NCBI GenBank assembly: GCA_003222135.1
Contig: QHUM01000060.1
Location: 1 to 43,970, forward strand
Source: Gemmatimonadota bacterium
GTDB lineage: Bacteria > Gemmatimonadota > Gemmatimonadetes > Gemmatimonadales > GWC2-71-9
DNA: 43,970 nucleotides
Direction of reading: 5' to 3'
A program made the translations under genes and the position numbers. A model generated the notes under the pieces. It ran no database searches. It was not told where the DNA came from and saw nothing but the letters and a program-made list of their open reading frames with translations. Within the stretch, counting starts at the first letter, position 1, and each line of letters opens with the position of its first letter. This document shows positions 36,417 through 43,970 of this stretch, one piece after another.

Positions 36417-37099
36417 GGGAGGGACTGCGGCGCGCCCTCGCCCTCTTGCTGGGGGGCGACGCCGAAGTGAGCGGCGTCGTCTTCCTCACCTTGAAGGTCG
36501 CCGTCACGGCCACGCTGACCGCGTGCGCCATCGGTCTCCCGCTCGGCTTTTTCCTGGCGACCCGTCCGTTCTGGGGCCGCCGCGCCGCGTTCACGCTCGT
36601 CAACACGGCGCTTGCCTTCCCCACCGTTGTCACCGGATTGCTACTGTTCGGCCTCCTGTCCCGGCGCGGGCCGCTGGGGGGCCTGGGGTGGTTGTACACG
36701 TGGCAGGCGATTGCGCTGGGCGACGTCTGCATCGCGCTTCCCATTGCTGCGGCGCTGTCCGCCGCCGCAGTACAGGGAGTGGACCCGCGGATCCGCCGCA
36801 CCGCCCAGACCCTGGGCGCCTCGGCGTGGCGCACGGCGTGGGCGGTCGCACGCGAAGCACGCTTCGCCCTGGCGGCCGTGATCACCGCCGCCTTCGGTCA
36901 CGTCATCGCGGAGATCGGCTCCGCCATGATCGTGGGCGGCAACATCCGTGGCTCTACCCGGACGTTGACTACGGCCATCGCGCTCTACACCGGCCAGGGC
37001 GACTTTGGGTTGGCACTGGCGCTCGGTGTCATCCTGCTGGTGCTCGCGCTGCTCGTCAACATCGCCCTGCAGGTGCTCCAGGGCCAAGGCCATGCTTGA
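36404..37099 (+). CDS. tupB: ABC transporter permease, tungstate/molybdate type (TupB-like)
   Basis: From the GTG at 36404 (overlapping the previous gene by 13 bp) the product is 231 residues, the usual TupB size; an ATG at 36368 would overlap more. About five membrane helices are visible. The binding-protein-dependent permease EAA loop reads AQTLGASAWRTAW, and AEIGSAMIVGGNIRGSTRTLTTAIALY is characteristic of the TupB/ModB group. It pairs with the ATPase encoded next, which it overlaps by 8 bp. Molybdenum cofactor genes downstream support oxyanion import. No TupA-type binding protein is encoded in the window. Confidence 0.88.
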   Translation: MDFLGEGLRRALALLLGGDAEVSGVVFLTLKVAVTATLTACAIGLPLGFFLATRPFWGRRAAFTLVNTALAFPTVVTGLLLFGLLSRRGPLGGLGWLYTWQAIALGDVCIALPIAAALSAAAVQGVDPRIRRTAQTLGASAWRTAWAVAREARFALAAVITAAFGHVIAEIGSAMIVGGNIRGSTRTLTTAIALYTGQGDFGLALALGVILLVLALLVNIALQVLQGQGHA

Positions 37100-38108
37100 G
37101 CTCGTGGGCGTGCGCCACCGCTATGCGGCGCGCGTGGTGCTGGACCTGGAGCGGTTCGCGATCCCGCCGGGAGCGCTCATCGCGATGGTGGGACCAAACG
37201 GCTCGGGCAAGAGCACCCTGCTCCGGCTGCTGGCCCTGCTCGAGCGGCCGACCGAGGGCGAGGTGCGGCTCGACGGCCGGGCCGTCTCCGGCGGGCCGGC
37301 GCGCGTCCGGCCCGGCACGGTAGCCCGCCGCTCGGTCACGCTGGTCGAGCAGCGGCCGATCCTGTTGCAGGGAACGGTCCGTGATAATCTGGGATTCGGG
37401 TTACGGGCGCGAGGGATGAGACGCACTGAAGTGAACCGGGTGACAGAAGACGTCGCCGCGCGGCTCGGCGTGACACCGCTGCTCGAGCGCCGCCGCCACG
37501 AGCTGTCGGAAGGCGAGGTGCAACGCGTGGCCGTAGCCCGCGCGCTCGCCGTCGAGCCCCGGGTGCTGCTGCTCGACGAGCCGGTGAGCTCGGCCGACCG
37601 CGCGGCGGCGCAAACCTTGTACGCCGCACTCCGCGAGGAGCGCCGCCGCCGGCCGCTCGCGATCTGCCTCGCGTCGCACCAGCTCGAGGACGCCTACCGC
37701 TGGGCGGACGACGTGCGCGCCCTCGCTGAGGGGAAGCTCTCACCCGTGACACCGGAAAATCTGTTTCGCGTCGAGCTGCCGCTTACCGGCGCGGGGGACC
37801 TGAAGCACGTGCGCGTCGGCGCGATCGAGATCGCCGCGATGACCGACAAGACCGGGCCCGCGATCCTCGCGGTGCCGCCCACCGACATCCTGGTGAGCCG
37901 GGAGCCCCTCGCGTCCTCGGCGCGGAACGTGTTCCGCGGACGGGTCATCCGGCTCGCCCGGCAGCGCGCCGGAGCGGTGCATGTGACGGTGGACGTGGGG
38001 GTGGAGCTCGTCGCGGTGGTGACCGAGGAGGCCGCCCACGACCTCCAGCTCATGCCGGGCGGCCCCGTGGTGCTCGCGTTCAAGGCCAGTGCGGTACGGG
38101 TGTTCTAG
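37092..38108 (+). CDS. tupC: ABC transporter ATPase, tungstate/molybdate type with C-terminal TOBE domain (TupC-like)
   Basis: The product is 338 residues from the ATG at 37092. Walker A GPNGSGKS lies at 34-41, the signature is SEGEVQRVAVARAL (about 139) and Walker B is VLLLDEPVSSAD (about 158). The C-terminal 120 residues include a Mop/TOBE-like domain (RNVFRGRVIRLARQRAGAVHVTVDVG), which in ModC-type ATPases binds the oxyanion and inhibits transport when it is abundant. It would energise the permease encoded upstream. Specificity for tungstate over molybdate rests on permease resemblance and is not certain. Confidence 0.88.
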   Translation: MLELVGVRHRYAARVVLDLERFAIPPGALIAMVGPNGSGKSTLLRLLALLERPTEGEVRLDGRAVSGGPARVRPGTVARRSVTLVEQRPILLQGTVRDNLGFGLRARGMRRTEVNRVTEDVAARLGVTPLLERRRHELSEGEVQRVAVARALAVEPRVLLLDEPVSSADRAAAQTLYAALREERRRRPLAICLASHQLEDAYRWADDVRALAEGKLSPVTPENLFRVELPLTGAGDLKHVRVGAIEIAAMTDKTGPAILAVPPTDILVSREPLASSARNVFRGRVIRLARQRAGAVHVTVDVGVELVAVVTEEAAHDLQLMPGGPVVLAFKASAVRVF

Positions 38109-38110
38109 CG

Positions 38111-38530
38111 ATGCCGATCAGCTATCTTACGCGTATCGTTGAGTTTACCGCGACGCACCGGATCCGGCGGGCCGACTGGACCGACCAGCAGAACCGAGCC
38201 GAGTTCGGCAAGGCGGCCGTGGATCACGGCCACCGCTACCAGTGTCGCGTCACAGTGCAGGGGCGGCTCGAGCCGGAGGCGGGCGGAGTGATGAGCCTGG
38301 CTGCGCTCGACGCCCTGCTCGCCGAGGAAGTGACCGGGCGGCTCGAGGGCCGCAGCATCAACGACGCGTTGCCCGAGTTCGCGGACGGCCGCCGTCTCGC
38401 CACCGGTGAAGCCCTGGCGGTGTACGTCTGGGAACGACTCGCCCCGCGGCTGCCCGCGGGCGTGACATTGCACGCGGTGCGCGTGCAGGAAGGGCCCCAT
38501 CTCTACTCCGAATACTTCGGCGAAGCCTGA
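38111..38530 (+). CDS. 6-pyruvoyl-tetrahydropterin synthase/QueD-like protein lacking the catalytic Cys
   Basis: This 139-residue protein has the PTPS/QueD fold. Zinc ligands are H16 (FTATHRI), H39 and H41 (DHGHRYQC). A C-terminal Glu lies in VRVQEGPHLYSEYF. The catalytic Cys expected just before HGH is absent: the segment reads FGKAAVDHGH with Ala at the Cys position. The family makes pterin or 7-deazaguanine precursors; without the Cys, normal PTPS or QueD chemistry is doubtful. It starts 2 bp after the tupC stop, inside a molybdenum cofactor operon. The link to the cofactor pterin is suggestive but unproven. Confidence 0.85.
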   Translation: MPISYLTRIVEFTATHRIRRADWTDQQNRAEFGKAAVDHGHRYQCRVTVQGRLEPEAGGVMSLAALDALLAEEVTGRLEGRSINDALPEFADGRRLATGEALAVYVWERLAPRLPAGVTLHAVRVQEGPHLYSEYFGEA

Positions 38531-38561
38531 GCCCCACTTGCCCGGCTCGCGTCGCGGCCGG

Positions 38562-39281
38562 ATGCTCGCCGACTCGGCCGTGGTCGAGGAGTGGCCCGTG
38601 TGGCTCGAAGTGAACGGGGCACCGGCGGTGACGTGGATGTGCACGCCCGACCAGCTGGAAGAGCTGGCGACGGGATGGCTGCACGGCGAGGGCTACATCG
38701 AGACGCTCGACGACCTCATCAAACTCCGCCCCTGCGCGACAGACCTCGGTTTCTGGGCGGAAGTGAAACCGGAGCGGGTGACGCTGGTGAAGGGTGACCA
38801 GCGCCGCCCGGTGCTGGCGTCGGGGTGCGGCGCCGTCTCCACCTTCCTGGCCCATCCGCCCGCGGTGCGGCACGCCCCCGCCCAGCGCGAGCCGCCTTTT
38901 CCGGAGACGCTGCGGGCGCTCTTCAAGGAGCTGTTCGCCCGCGGCACGCGTTACAACGAAACCGGGGGGATCCATGCCGCCGCGCTCACCGACGACGCGA
39001 CGCTCCAGTTCCACGCCGAAGACATCGGGCGGCACAACGCGGTGGACAAGGTGATCGGCGCCGCCGTGATCGCACGGCAGCCGATCGCCGGCCGGGGGCT
39101 GCTCGTCACGGGCCGTATCTCGGCCGAGCTGGCGCACAAGGCGGCTCGCGCCGGGCTCGCGTACGTCGCGACACCGAGCGTGCCGTCCACCCTCGCGCTC
39201 ACCGTCGCCCAGCGCGCCGGCATGGTGCTGGTCGGGCGCGCGGTGAGCGGGACGCCCCACATCCATCGGCCGGACGCATGA
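38562..39281 (+). CDS. fdhD: Formate dehydrogenase accessory sulfurtransferase FdhD
   Basis: From the ATG at 38562 the product is 239 residues; a TTG at 38538 would add eight. Typical segments are WLEVNGAPAV, CTPDQLEELATGWLHGEGYI, ARGTRYNETGGIHAAAL, AEDIGRHNAVDKVIGAA and TGRISAELAHKAARAG. FdhD takes sulfur from a Cys desulfurase and passes it to the Mo/W-bis-PGD cofactor of formate dehydrogenases. The sulfur-carrying loop reads ASGCGAVS with only one Cys (C89), whereas many members have CxxC. The first Cys is retained, so activity is likely. It overlaps the next gene by ATGA. Confidence 0.93.
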   Translation: MLADSAVVEEWPVWLEVNGAPAVTWMCTPDQLEELATGWLHGEGYIETLDDLIKLRPCATDLGFWAEVKPERVTLVKGDQRRPVLASGCGAVSTFLAHPPAVRHAPAQREPPFPETLRALFKELFARGTRYNETGGIHAAALTDDATLQFHAEDIGRHNAVDKVIGAAVIARQPIAGRGLLVTGRISAELAHKAARAGLAYVATPSVPSTLALTVAQRAGMVLVGRAVSGTPHIHRPDA

Positions 39282-39685
39282 CCCCGGAGGCGCTGCGCGC
39301 CCTCCTGCGGGAAACGAAGACGATCGCAATCGTGGGGCTGTCGCCGAAGCCCTGGCGAGCGAGCCATCAAGTGGCGCGCTACCTCCAGCAGGCCGGCTAC
39401 AAAATCGTACCGGTGAACCCCGAGCACGACGCCGTGCTCGGCGAACCGAGCCACCCGTCCCTCGCTGCCGCGGCGGCCACGCACCCGATCGACCTGGTGG
39501 ACGTGTTTCGGCGCAGCGAGTTCGCGGGTCCCATCGTGGACGACGCGATCGCCCTCAAGCCACGCCTGATCTGGTTACAAGTCGGCGTCGTGGACGAGGC
39601 GGCGGCGACGCGCGCCTCGGCAGCAGGCATCCCGTTCGTCATGGATCGCTGCCTCATGGTGGACCACCAACTGCTCGAGGTGTGA
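39278..39685 (+). CDS. CoA-binding domain protein (YccU type)
   Basis: This 135-residue single-domain protein has a Rossmann-like CoA-binding fold. The nucleotide loop TIAIVGLSPKPWRASHQVARYLQ is near the N terminus, followed by GYKIVPVNPEHDAVLGE, IDLVDVFRRSE, LIWLQVGVVDEAA and MDRCLMVDHQLLE. This matches the YccU/CoA_binding_2 family, whose role is unclear. It is cytoplasmic, with no signal. It overlaps fdhD upstream and the beta-barrel gene downstream by a few bases, so co-translation is likely, though a link to cofactor metabolism is unproven. Confidence 0.9.
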   Translation: MTPEALRALLRETKTIAIVGLSPKPWRASHQVARYLQQAGYKIVPVNPEHDAVLGEPSHPSLAAAAATHPIDLVDVFRRSEFAGPIVDDAIALKPRLIWLQVGVVDEAAATRASAAGIPFVMDRCLMVDHQLLEV

Positions 39686-40515
39686 TGCGCCTCTTCGCGT
39701 GCGTGACCATCGCCGCTGTTTCGCTGGCCCCGGCTCCCCTCCCCGGGCAAGCGCCCAGCGCGCCGCGCCTCTACCTGTCGATGTTCGGCGGGTACCGCAC
39801 CGCGCGCCACCTGTGGACAAGCTCCGGCCAGCCGTTCCTGGTGCAGACGCCCATCGGCCCGAACCCGGGGCAGTACGATACCCTCGACTTGCAGCACGAC
39901 GTCGCCCCCGGGTTCGTGATCGGCGCCGCGGGCACGTACTTCCCCCGTCCGAACCTCGGCTTCGAAGGTGAGATCGCCTTCCTCGGTATGGGCGTCGAGA
40001 GTCGCTGTGCGATCCGGCAGTATCAACCCCCGCCCTCGGGCGATATCGACCCCGAGCTATGCACGTCCTTGAACGGAGCGACCAACTCGCTCAGCGCGGT
40101 GAGCTTCTCCGCCGGGGTCGTCGGGCGGCTGCGGCCGGACAAGGCGACGTACCCCTACGTGCGCGCCGACATTGGGGTCGTGGCGCGCACGCGCAGCACG
40201 ATCGAGCTGATCGGGACCTTCGCCGACACGGCGCGCAACGCGCTCGAGGAATTCATCGTCGTCGGCGACAGCGTTCCCAACAAGACGCGGGCGCACTTCA
40301 CTTTCGCCGTGGGGCTGGCGCTCTCCCTCGGACCCGCCTCCCAGCTGCGGCTCGAAGGCCGGGACGTCGTCACCAGTCTCGACCGCGTGACCGGCCTCGC
40401 GGACCCCAGCCGCGGCACCTTGTACCCACCACATGCCGGTCGCAGCCTGCACAACTTCGCCTTCATCGTGGCGTTTGACGTGATCCTCGAGAAGCGGCGC
40501 GGGCGCCGCTACTGA
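39685..40515 (+). CDS. Predicted outer-membrane beta-barrel protein
   Basis: From the ATG at 39685 (TGATG junction with the previous stop) the product is 276 residues; a GTG at 39682 is possible. A signal peptide (LFACVTIAAVSLAPAPLPGQ) precedes amphipathic strands: LYLSMFGGYRTARH, GFVIGAAGTYFPRPNLGFEGEIAFLG, YPYVRADIGVVART, HFTFAVGLALSLGP and NFAFIVAFDVILE. Two Cys residues (in SRCAIRQ and PELCTSL) could form a loop disulfide. No named family is recognised. Its location inside the molybdenum cofactor operon is odd for a surface protein; it could be an accessory porin, but nothing in the sequence proves this. Confidence 0.72.
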   Translation: MRLFACVTIAAVSLAPAPLPGQAPSAPRLYLSMFGGYRTARHLWTSSGQPFLVQTPIGPNPGQYDTLDLQHDVAPGFVIGAAGTYFPRPNLGFEGEIAFLGMGVESRCAIRQYQPPPSGDIDPELCTSLNGATNSLSAVSFSAGVVGRLRPDKATYPYVRADIGVVARTRSTIELIGTFADTARNALEEFIVVGDSVPNKTRAHFTFAVGLALSLGPASQLRLEGRDVVTSLDRVTGLADPSRGTLYPPHAGRSLHNFAFIVAFDVILEKRRGRRY

Positions 40516-40517
40516 GC

Positions 40518-41117
40518 GTGCGCGCGGCCGTCCTCGCCGGCGGCGCGGCACGTCGCTACGGCGGCCGTCCCAAAGGGCTCGTCCCGCTCGGCGGACGACG
40601 CATCCTCGACCGCGTGGTGGACGCCGTCCAGACCGTCGCCGGCGAGCCCCCACTGCTCGTCGCCAACGCGCCCGACGGTCCGACGTGGCGTCCCGATCTC
40701 CGCACCGTGCCGGACGTGCGCCCGGGGTGCGGCAGCCTGGGTGGCATCTACACGGCGGTCGTGTCGGGCTCCGGCCCGGTGCTGTGCGTGGCGTGGGACA
40801 TGCCGTTCGTCACTCCCGAGCTGTTGCAGGCGCTGCGGGACGGCGCCGCCGGTTGTGACGCGTTCCTTCCGGAGAGCGGCTCGCGCCGCGGGGTGGAGCC
40901 GTTGTGCGCCGTGTACGGCCCCGCGTGCGGCCCCGCCATCGAGCGCCAGCTGACCGGCGGCGACCTGCAGGCGATCGGCTTCCACCGGTCCGTGAAGGTC
41001 GGTACACTTTCCCTCGAGCGCGTGCGGGCGTTCGGCGACCCGGCCGTGCTGTTTTTCAACGTGAACACGCCGGAAGACCTGGAGCAGGCGGAGGCCCTGT
41101 GGCGGCGACGCGCATGA
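40518..41117 (+). CDS. mobA: Molybdenum cofactor guanylyltransferase
   Basis: The product is 199 residues from the GTG at 40518, 2 bp after the previous stop. The nucleotidyltransferase start AAVLAGGAARRYGGRPKGLVPLGG varies slightly from the usual LAGGxSxRMGxDK. PGCGSLGGIYTAV, the metal-site CVAWDMPFVTPELLQAL, EPLCAVYGPAC and the FFNVNTPEDLEQAEAL tail are intact. MobA joins GMP from GTP to molybdopterin to form the bis-MGD cofactor used by formate dehydrogenase and related enzymes. It overlaps mobB by ATGA. Confidence 0.93.
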   Translation: MRAAVLAGGAARRYGGRPKGLVPLGGRRILDRVVDAVQTVAGEPPLLVANAPDGPTWRPDLRTVPDVRPGCGSLGGIYTAVVSGSGPVLCVAWDMPFVTPELLQALRDGAAGCDAFLPESGSRRGVEPLCAVYGPACGPAIERQLTGGDLQAIGFHRSVKVGTLSLERVRAFGDPAVLFFNVNTPEDLEQAEALWRRRA

Positions 41118-41632
41118 TCTCGATCATCGGCCGCAAGAACGCCGGCAAGACCACGCTGCTCGTGGCTCTCGCGGCGGAGCTGGCGCGTCGCAAGTTCCGG
41201 GTCATGACCATCAAGCATGGCACCCACCGGGCCGACATGGACCAGCAAGGCAAGGACACCTGGCGGCACTGGCACGAGGGGAAGGCCGAGCGGGTGCTGA
41301 TGGAGGCCCCCGGCGAGCGCGTGCTGTTCGAGCGCACGCCGCAGGAGTCCGACCCGGTCACACTCGCCCGGCGCTACTTGGACGGCGCCGACATCGTCGT
41401 GGTGGAGGGGTTCAAACGCGCGCCGCTACCGAAGATCGAAGTGTATCGGCTCGTCGCGGGGCCGGACCCGATCTTCGATTCGAAGGCCCACGACCCGGGG
41501 GATTGGGTGGCGATGGTCACGGACCACCCGCGGTACCGCGCGGAGTTCCCCGTGTTTCGTTTCTCGGACACCGCGTGGCTCGTGACGCTGGCCAACCTGG
41601 CGTGGGACCGCGCCAAGATACTGGCGCCGTGA
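41114..41632 (+). CDS. mobB: Molybdopterin-guanine dinucleotide biosynthesis adaptor MobB
   Basis: The product is 172 residues from the ATG at 41114. Walker A GRKNAGKTTL lies near residue 6, then MTIKHGTHRADMDQQGKDTWRH, the GTP-binding and switch region of MobB. Next come ADIVVVEGFKRAPLPKIEVYR and a C-terminal DTAWLVTLANL. MobB is a GTPase that assists MobA. The pair is adjacent to moeA (1 bp gap), a common arrangement. Confidence 0.93.
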   Translation: MISIIGRKNAGKTTLLVALAAELARRKFRVMTIKHGTHRADMDQQGKDTWRHWHEGKAERVLMEAPGERVLFERTPQESDPVTLARRYLDGADIVVVEGFKRAPLPKIEVYRLVAGPDPIFDSKAHDPGDWVAMVTDHPRYRAEFPVFRFSDTAWLVTLANLAWDRAKILAP

Positions 41633-41633
41633 G

Positions 41634-42887
41634 ATGCTGACCCCGCCCGAAGCGGCGCGCACGATCCTCGAGTACGTCGCGCCGCTCCCCACGGAGCGCC
41701 GGCCCCTCAAGGAAGCGCTCGACCTGGTGCTCGCCGAGGACGTCACCAGCCCCATCGACCTGCCGGGCTGGGACAATTCGGCGATGGACGGTTACGCCAC
41801 CCGGGCCGCGGACGTCGGCGGCGCCACGGCCGACCGCCCGGTCACGCTCAACGTGGTCGAGACCGTCGCGGCGGGGCGTTTTCCGTCGAAGGCGGTGGCC
41901 GCGGGGGAGGCCACCCGGATCTTCACGGGCGCGCCGCTCCCGGCGGGAGCCGACAGCGTGATCCGCCAGGAGGACACCGAGGCGCTCGACGGCGGGCGCG
42001 TCGCCGTGCGCGATGGCCGGGACGTCCGCAAGAACATCCGCCACCGCGGCGAGGATATCCGGACTGGCGATGTCGCGCTCGCGGCAGGCACCGCCCTCGG
42101 CCCCGCGCAGCTCGGCGTGCTCGCCTCGATCGCTCACGCCACGCCGCTGGTGCATCGCCCGCCGCGCGTCGCCTTCATGGGGTCGGGGGACGAGATCGTC
42201 GACCTAGACCACGCCGCCGAGATCCTCGCCGGGACGAAGACCGCGACGTCGAACTCCTACACCCTGTTCGGAATGATCCGCCGGGCCGGCGGGGTGCCGC
42301 TCGACCTCGGCGTGGCGGGCGACACAAAGCAAAGCCTGCGCGACCATCTCACGGGCGCGCGGGACGCCGACCTGCTCGTGACCACGGCCGGCGTCAGCGT
42401 GGGCGAGCACGACCTGGTGCGCGACGTACTCACCGAGCTCGGTTGCGACATGAAGCTGTGGCGTATTCGGATGCGTCCGGGCGCGCCGCTCGGGTTCGGG
42501 CTGCTCGACGGCAAGCCGTGGATCGGGCTGCCGGGGAACCCCGTGAGCACGATGGTGACGTTCGAGCTGTTCGTGCGCCCCGCCATCCGCAAAATGCTGG
42601 GGCACGCGCTCCCGTTCCGGCGCGTCGTGCCGGTGTGTGTGTCCGAACCGATCACCCTCGGTCCCCGGCTGCGCCATTTCCTGCGAGCCGTGGTCAGCCC
42701 CGCGGACGGAGCAGGGGCGCTCACGGCGCGCTTGACGGGCCCCCAGGGTTCCGGCATCCTCACGTCCATGGCTCGCGCGAACGCGCTCCTGATCGTGCCG
42801 GAGGACCGTGCGTCGGTGGCGCCCGGGGAGACACTCCGGGCGCTGCTCCTGGACGATCCGTATCACGTGGCCGAGGCGCCGTTCTAG
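41634..42887 (+). CDS. moeA: Molybdopterin molybdenumtransferase
   Basis: This 417-residue protein, the usual size, inserts molybdate or tungstate into adenylated molybdopterin. Signature segments are LPGWDNSAMDGYATRA (about 42-57), IFTGAPLPAGADSVIRQEDTE, RHRGEDIRTGDVAL, AFMGSGDEIVD, VTTAGVSVGEHDLVRDVL, MRPGAPLGFGLLDGKPWIGLPGNPVSTMVTFELFVRP and the C-terminal domain IV. It follows mobB by 1 bp. Together with tupB and tupC it links oxyanion import to cofactor metallation. The stop abuts the next GTG with no gap. Confidence 0.95.
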   Translation: MLTPPEAARTILEYVAPLPTERRPLKEALDLVLAEDVTSPIDLPGWDNSAMDGYATRAADVGGATADRPVTLNVVETVAAGRFPSKAVAAGEATRIFTGAPLPAGADSVIRQEDTEALDGGRVAVRDGRDVRKNIRHRGEDIRTGDVALAAGTALGPAQLGVLASIAHATPLVHRPPRVAFMGSGDEIVDLDHAAEILAGTKTATSNSYTLFGMIRRAGGVPLDLGVAGDTKQSLRDHLTGARDADLLVTTAGVSVGEHDLVRDVLTELGCDMKLWRIRMRPGAPLGFGLLDGKPWIGLPGNPVSTMVTFELFVRPAIRKMLGHALPFRRVVPVCVSEPITLGPRLRHFLRAVVSPADGAGALTARLTGPQGSGILTSMARANALLIVPEDRASVAPGETLRALLLDDPYHVAEAPF

Positions 42888-43715
42888 GTGGCCCTCGGCC
42901 CGGACGTGCGCCGCGCCTTGCGCCTCATGGGAGCACTGGCGCTGATCGCCCTGGTGTACTGGGCAAACGTGCGCACCCCGCCCGCGTACCGGCTCGGCAT
43001 CCTGTACGTGATCCCGGTGCTGCTAGTGGCCTGGCACGACGGTTTTGCGTGGGGTTGCGGGTTCGCCCTGGCGACGGCACTGCTCCGCTACGTGATCGGG
43101 ATCGACCAGATGCCGGCGGATACCCCCCTGATGGCGCGTCTCGTGAACGAGCTCTCCTATCTCGCCGTGGTGGGCGTCGCGATCACCGGACTGTCACAGC
43201 TGCGGCGCACGCAGGCGCAGCTGCAGCAGCTCGCCACCCACGATCCGCTCACCAACGTGCTCAACGCGCGTGCGTTCTCGGCCGAGCTGGCGCAGGAGCT
43301 CGGTCGGAACCGCCGCTACGGCCGCCCGCTAGCCCTGATCTACCTGGATCTCGACGACTTCAAGAAGGTGAACGACGTGCACGGTCACGCCACGGGCGAT
43401 GCCGTCCTGCGGCTCGTGGCCGACGCGACGCGCAGCGCCGTCCGCCAGGCCGACGTGGTGGGCCGCCTCGGGGGCGACGAGTTCGGGGTCTTGATGCCGG
43501 AGACCGAGGGCATCGTCGCGCACGCCGCCGCCACGCGGCTCGCCGCCGGCATCCGCACGGTGTTCCGCGGCACGCCGTCCGTCACAGCCAGCATCGGTGT
43601 CGTTTCGGTCACGGGAAGTGAGGCGGGGACCGATGAGTTGCTCCGCAAGGCCGACCAGGCGATGTACGAAGCGAAGCGGGGCGGAAAAGACCGCGTGGTG
43701 CAGGTGGCGTTGTGA
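42888..43715 (+). CDS. Membrane-bound diguanylate cyclase (GGDEF)
   Basis: The product is 275 residues from the GTG at 42888, immediately after the moeA stop. Two or three membrane helices lie in the first 105 residues (LMGALALIALVYWANV, ILYVIPVLLVAWHDG). The GGDEF domain follows at about 115-275, with HDPLTNVLNARAF, LIYLDLDDFKKVNDVHGHATGD and the active GGDEF at 195-199. An RxxD inhibitory site (RQAD, 186-189) lies five residues upstream, so product inhibition is expected. It makes c-di-GMP from two GTP at the inner membrane. The sensor domain is minimal. Co-transcription with moeA is likely from the zero gap. Confidence 0.92.
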   Translation: MALGPDVRRALRLMGALALIALVYWANVRTPPAYRLGILYVIPVLLVAWHDGFAWGCGFALATALLRYVIGIDQMPADTPLMARLVNELSYLAVVGVAITGLSQLRRTQAQLQQLATHDPLTNVLNARAFSAELAQELGRNRRYGRPLALIYLDLDDFKKVNDVHGHATGDAVLRLVADATRSAVRQADVVGRLGGDEFGVLMPETEGIVAHAAATRLAAGIRTVFRGTPSVTASIGVVSVTGSEAGTDELLRKADQAMYEAKRGGKDRVVQVAL

Positions 43716-43722
43716 CGACCGG

Positions 43723-43970
43723 CTAGCCCTGCTGCCCGTACTGGGGCGGCATCGGGACGTCGAAGCTCGGCGGCAGGCGCCACGGCCGGCGCAGGCGCGC
43801 CGGCTCGAACCCCTCGAGCGGCTGCGGAGCCACGACCTCGGACCAGAAGGTGTCCCGCCCCGTGCTCTTCGCCCCGTGCAGCACCTGGTCGGCGGTACCG
43901 ATCACGGTTTCCAGACTTTCCGCCGGCTGCAGGCACGTCACCACGCCCCCGCTCACGGTCAGCGGCAGGC
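43723..43970 (-). CDS. GGDEF-domain protein, C-terminal part
   Basis: The reading frame enters from the right edge and ends at a TAG at 43723-43725, giving about 82 visible residues. The visible part matches the end of a GGDEF domain (TVSGGVVTC, ADQVLHGAKSTGRDTFW), followed by a Pro-rich C-terminal tail ending QYGQQG. The active site lies outside the window, so activity cannot be judged. It is convergent with the diguanylate cyclase gene, with 7 bp between the stops. Confidence 0.75.
   Translation of the reverse strand, partial: LPLTVSGGVVTCLQPAESLETVIGTADQVLHGAKSTGRDTFWSEVVAPQPLEGFEPARLRRPWRLPPSFDVPMPPQYGQQG

Overview
The window is 44 kb of GC-rich, gene-dense DNA from a diderm bacterium. 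Outer-membrane features are present: a TolC-type channel, two predicted outer-membrane beta-barrels and many signal peptides. Genes are packed with ATGA/GTGA overlaps, start on GTG almost as often as ATG, and four proteins carry twin-arginine (Tat) signals. The gene mix (Tat-exported Gfo/Idh/MocA oxidoreductases, DUF1080, DUF6807, GMC dehydrogenase with its Tat small subunit, M61 peptidase, a Moco cluster) best fits Gemmatimonadota, with Acidobacteriota as the alternative. This placement is inference: there is no rRNA or other phylogenetic marker beyond guaB and gpmI. No tRNA, rRNA, CRISPR array, insertion sequence or phage gene was seen.

Region 1 (1-13675, plus strand) is one tightly spaced sugar-catabolic operon. 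In order it holds a sugar phosphate isomerase/epimerase (cut by the window edge), a Tat-exported Gfo/Idh/MocA oxidoreductase, a DUF6807 (PmoA-like) protein, an altronate dehydratase (uxaA type), the Tat small subunit and GMC flavoprotein of a gluconate/glucoside dehydrogenase, an exported tandem TldD-like protease, a DUF1080 protein, a second Tat-exported Gfo/Idh/MocA oxidoreductase and glucuronate isomerase (uxaC). I read it as an envelope oxidoreductive (3-keto-glycoside) attack on uronate-containing sugars that feeds cytoplasmic hexuronate breakdown. The tldD-like gene in the middle encodes an intact HExxxH copy fused to a copy that has lost the zinc ligands.

Region 2 (13808-19491, plus) is a tripartite efflux set (adaptor, MacB-type permease without an ATPase domain, TolC-like channel) followed by a Tat-exported protein of unknown function. 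Region 3 (19492-22707, plus) begins with a 322-bp stretch holding a possible promoter, a 46-codon ORF and a hairpin terminator. An ABC exporter and a DUF1854 protein follow, a pair known from cyanophycin loci.

Region 4 (22720-34148, mostly minus) holds an M61 peptidase, an AAA ATPase, a YceI protein (plus strand), NrnA, two paralogous amino acid permeases on either side of a membrane LytTR regulator, guaB, a small hypothetical gene and an SH3-repeat protein. Region 5 (34160-43715, plus) runs from gpmI through a near-continuous operon: beta-barrel protein, tungstate/molybdate ABC permease and ATPase, PTPS-like protein, FdhD, CoA-binding protein, a second beta-barrel protein, mobA, mobB, moeA and a diguanylate cyclase. 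A second GGDEF protein enters convergently from the right edge. Region 5 appears to couple oxyanion import to molybdenum/tungsten cofactor maturation and sulfuration of formate-dehydrogenase-like enzymes.
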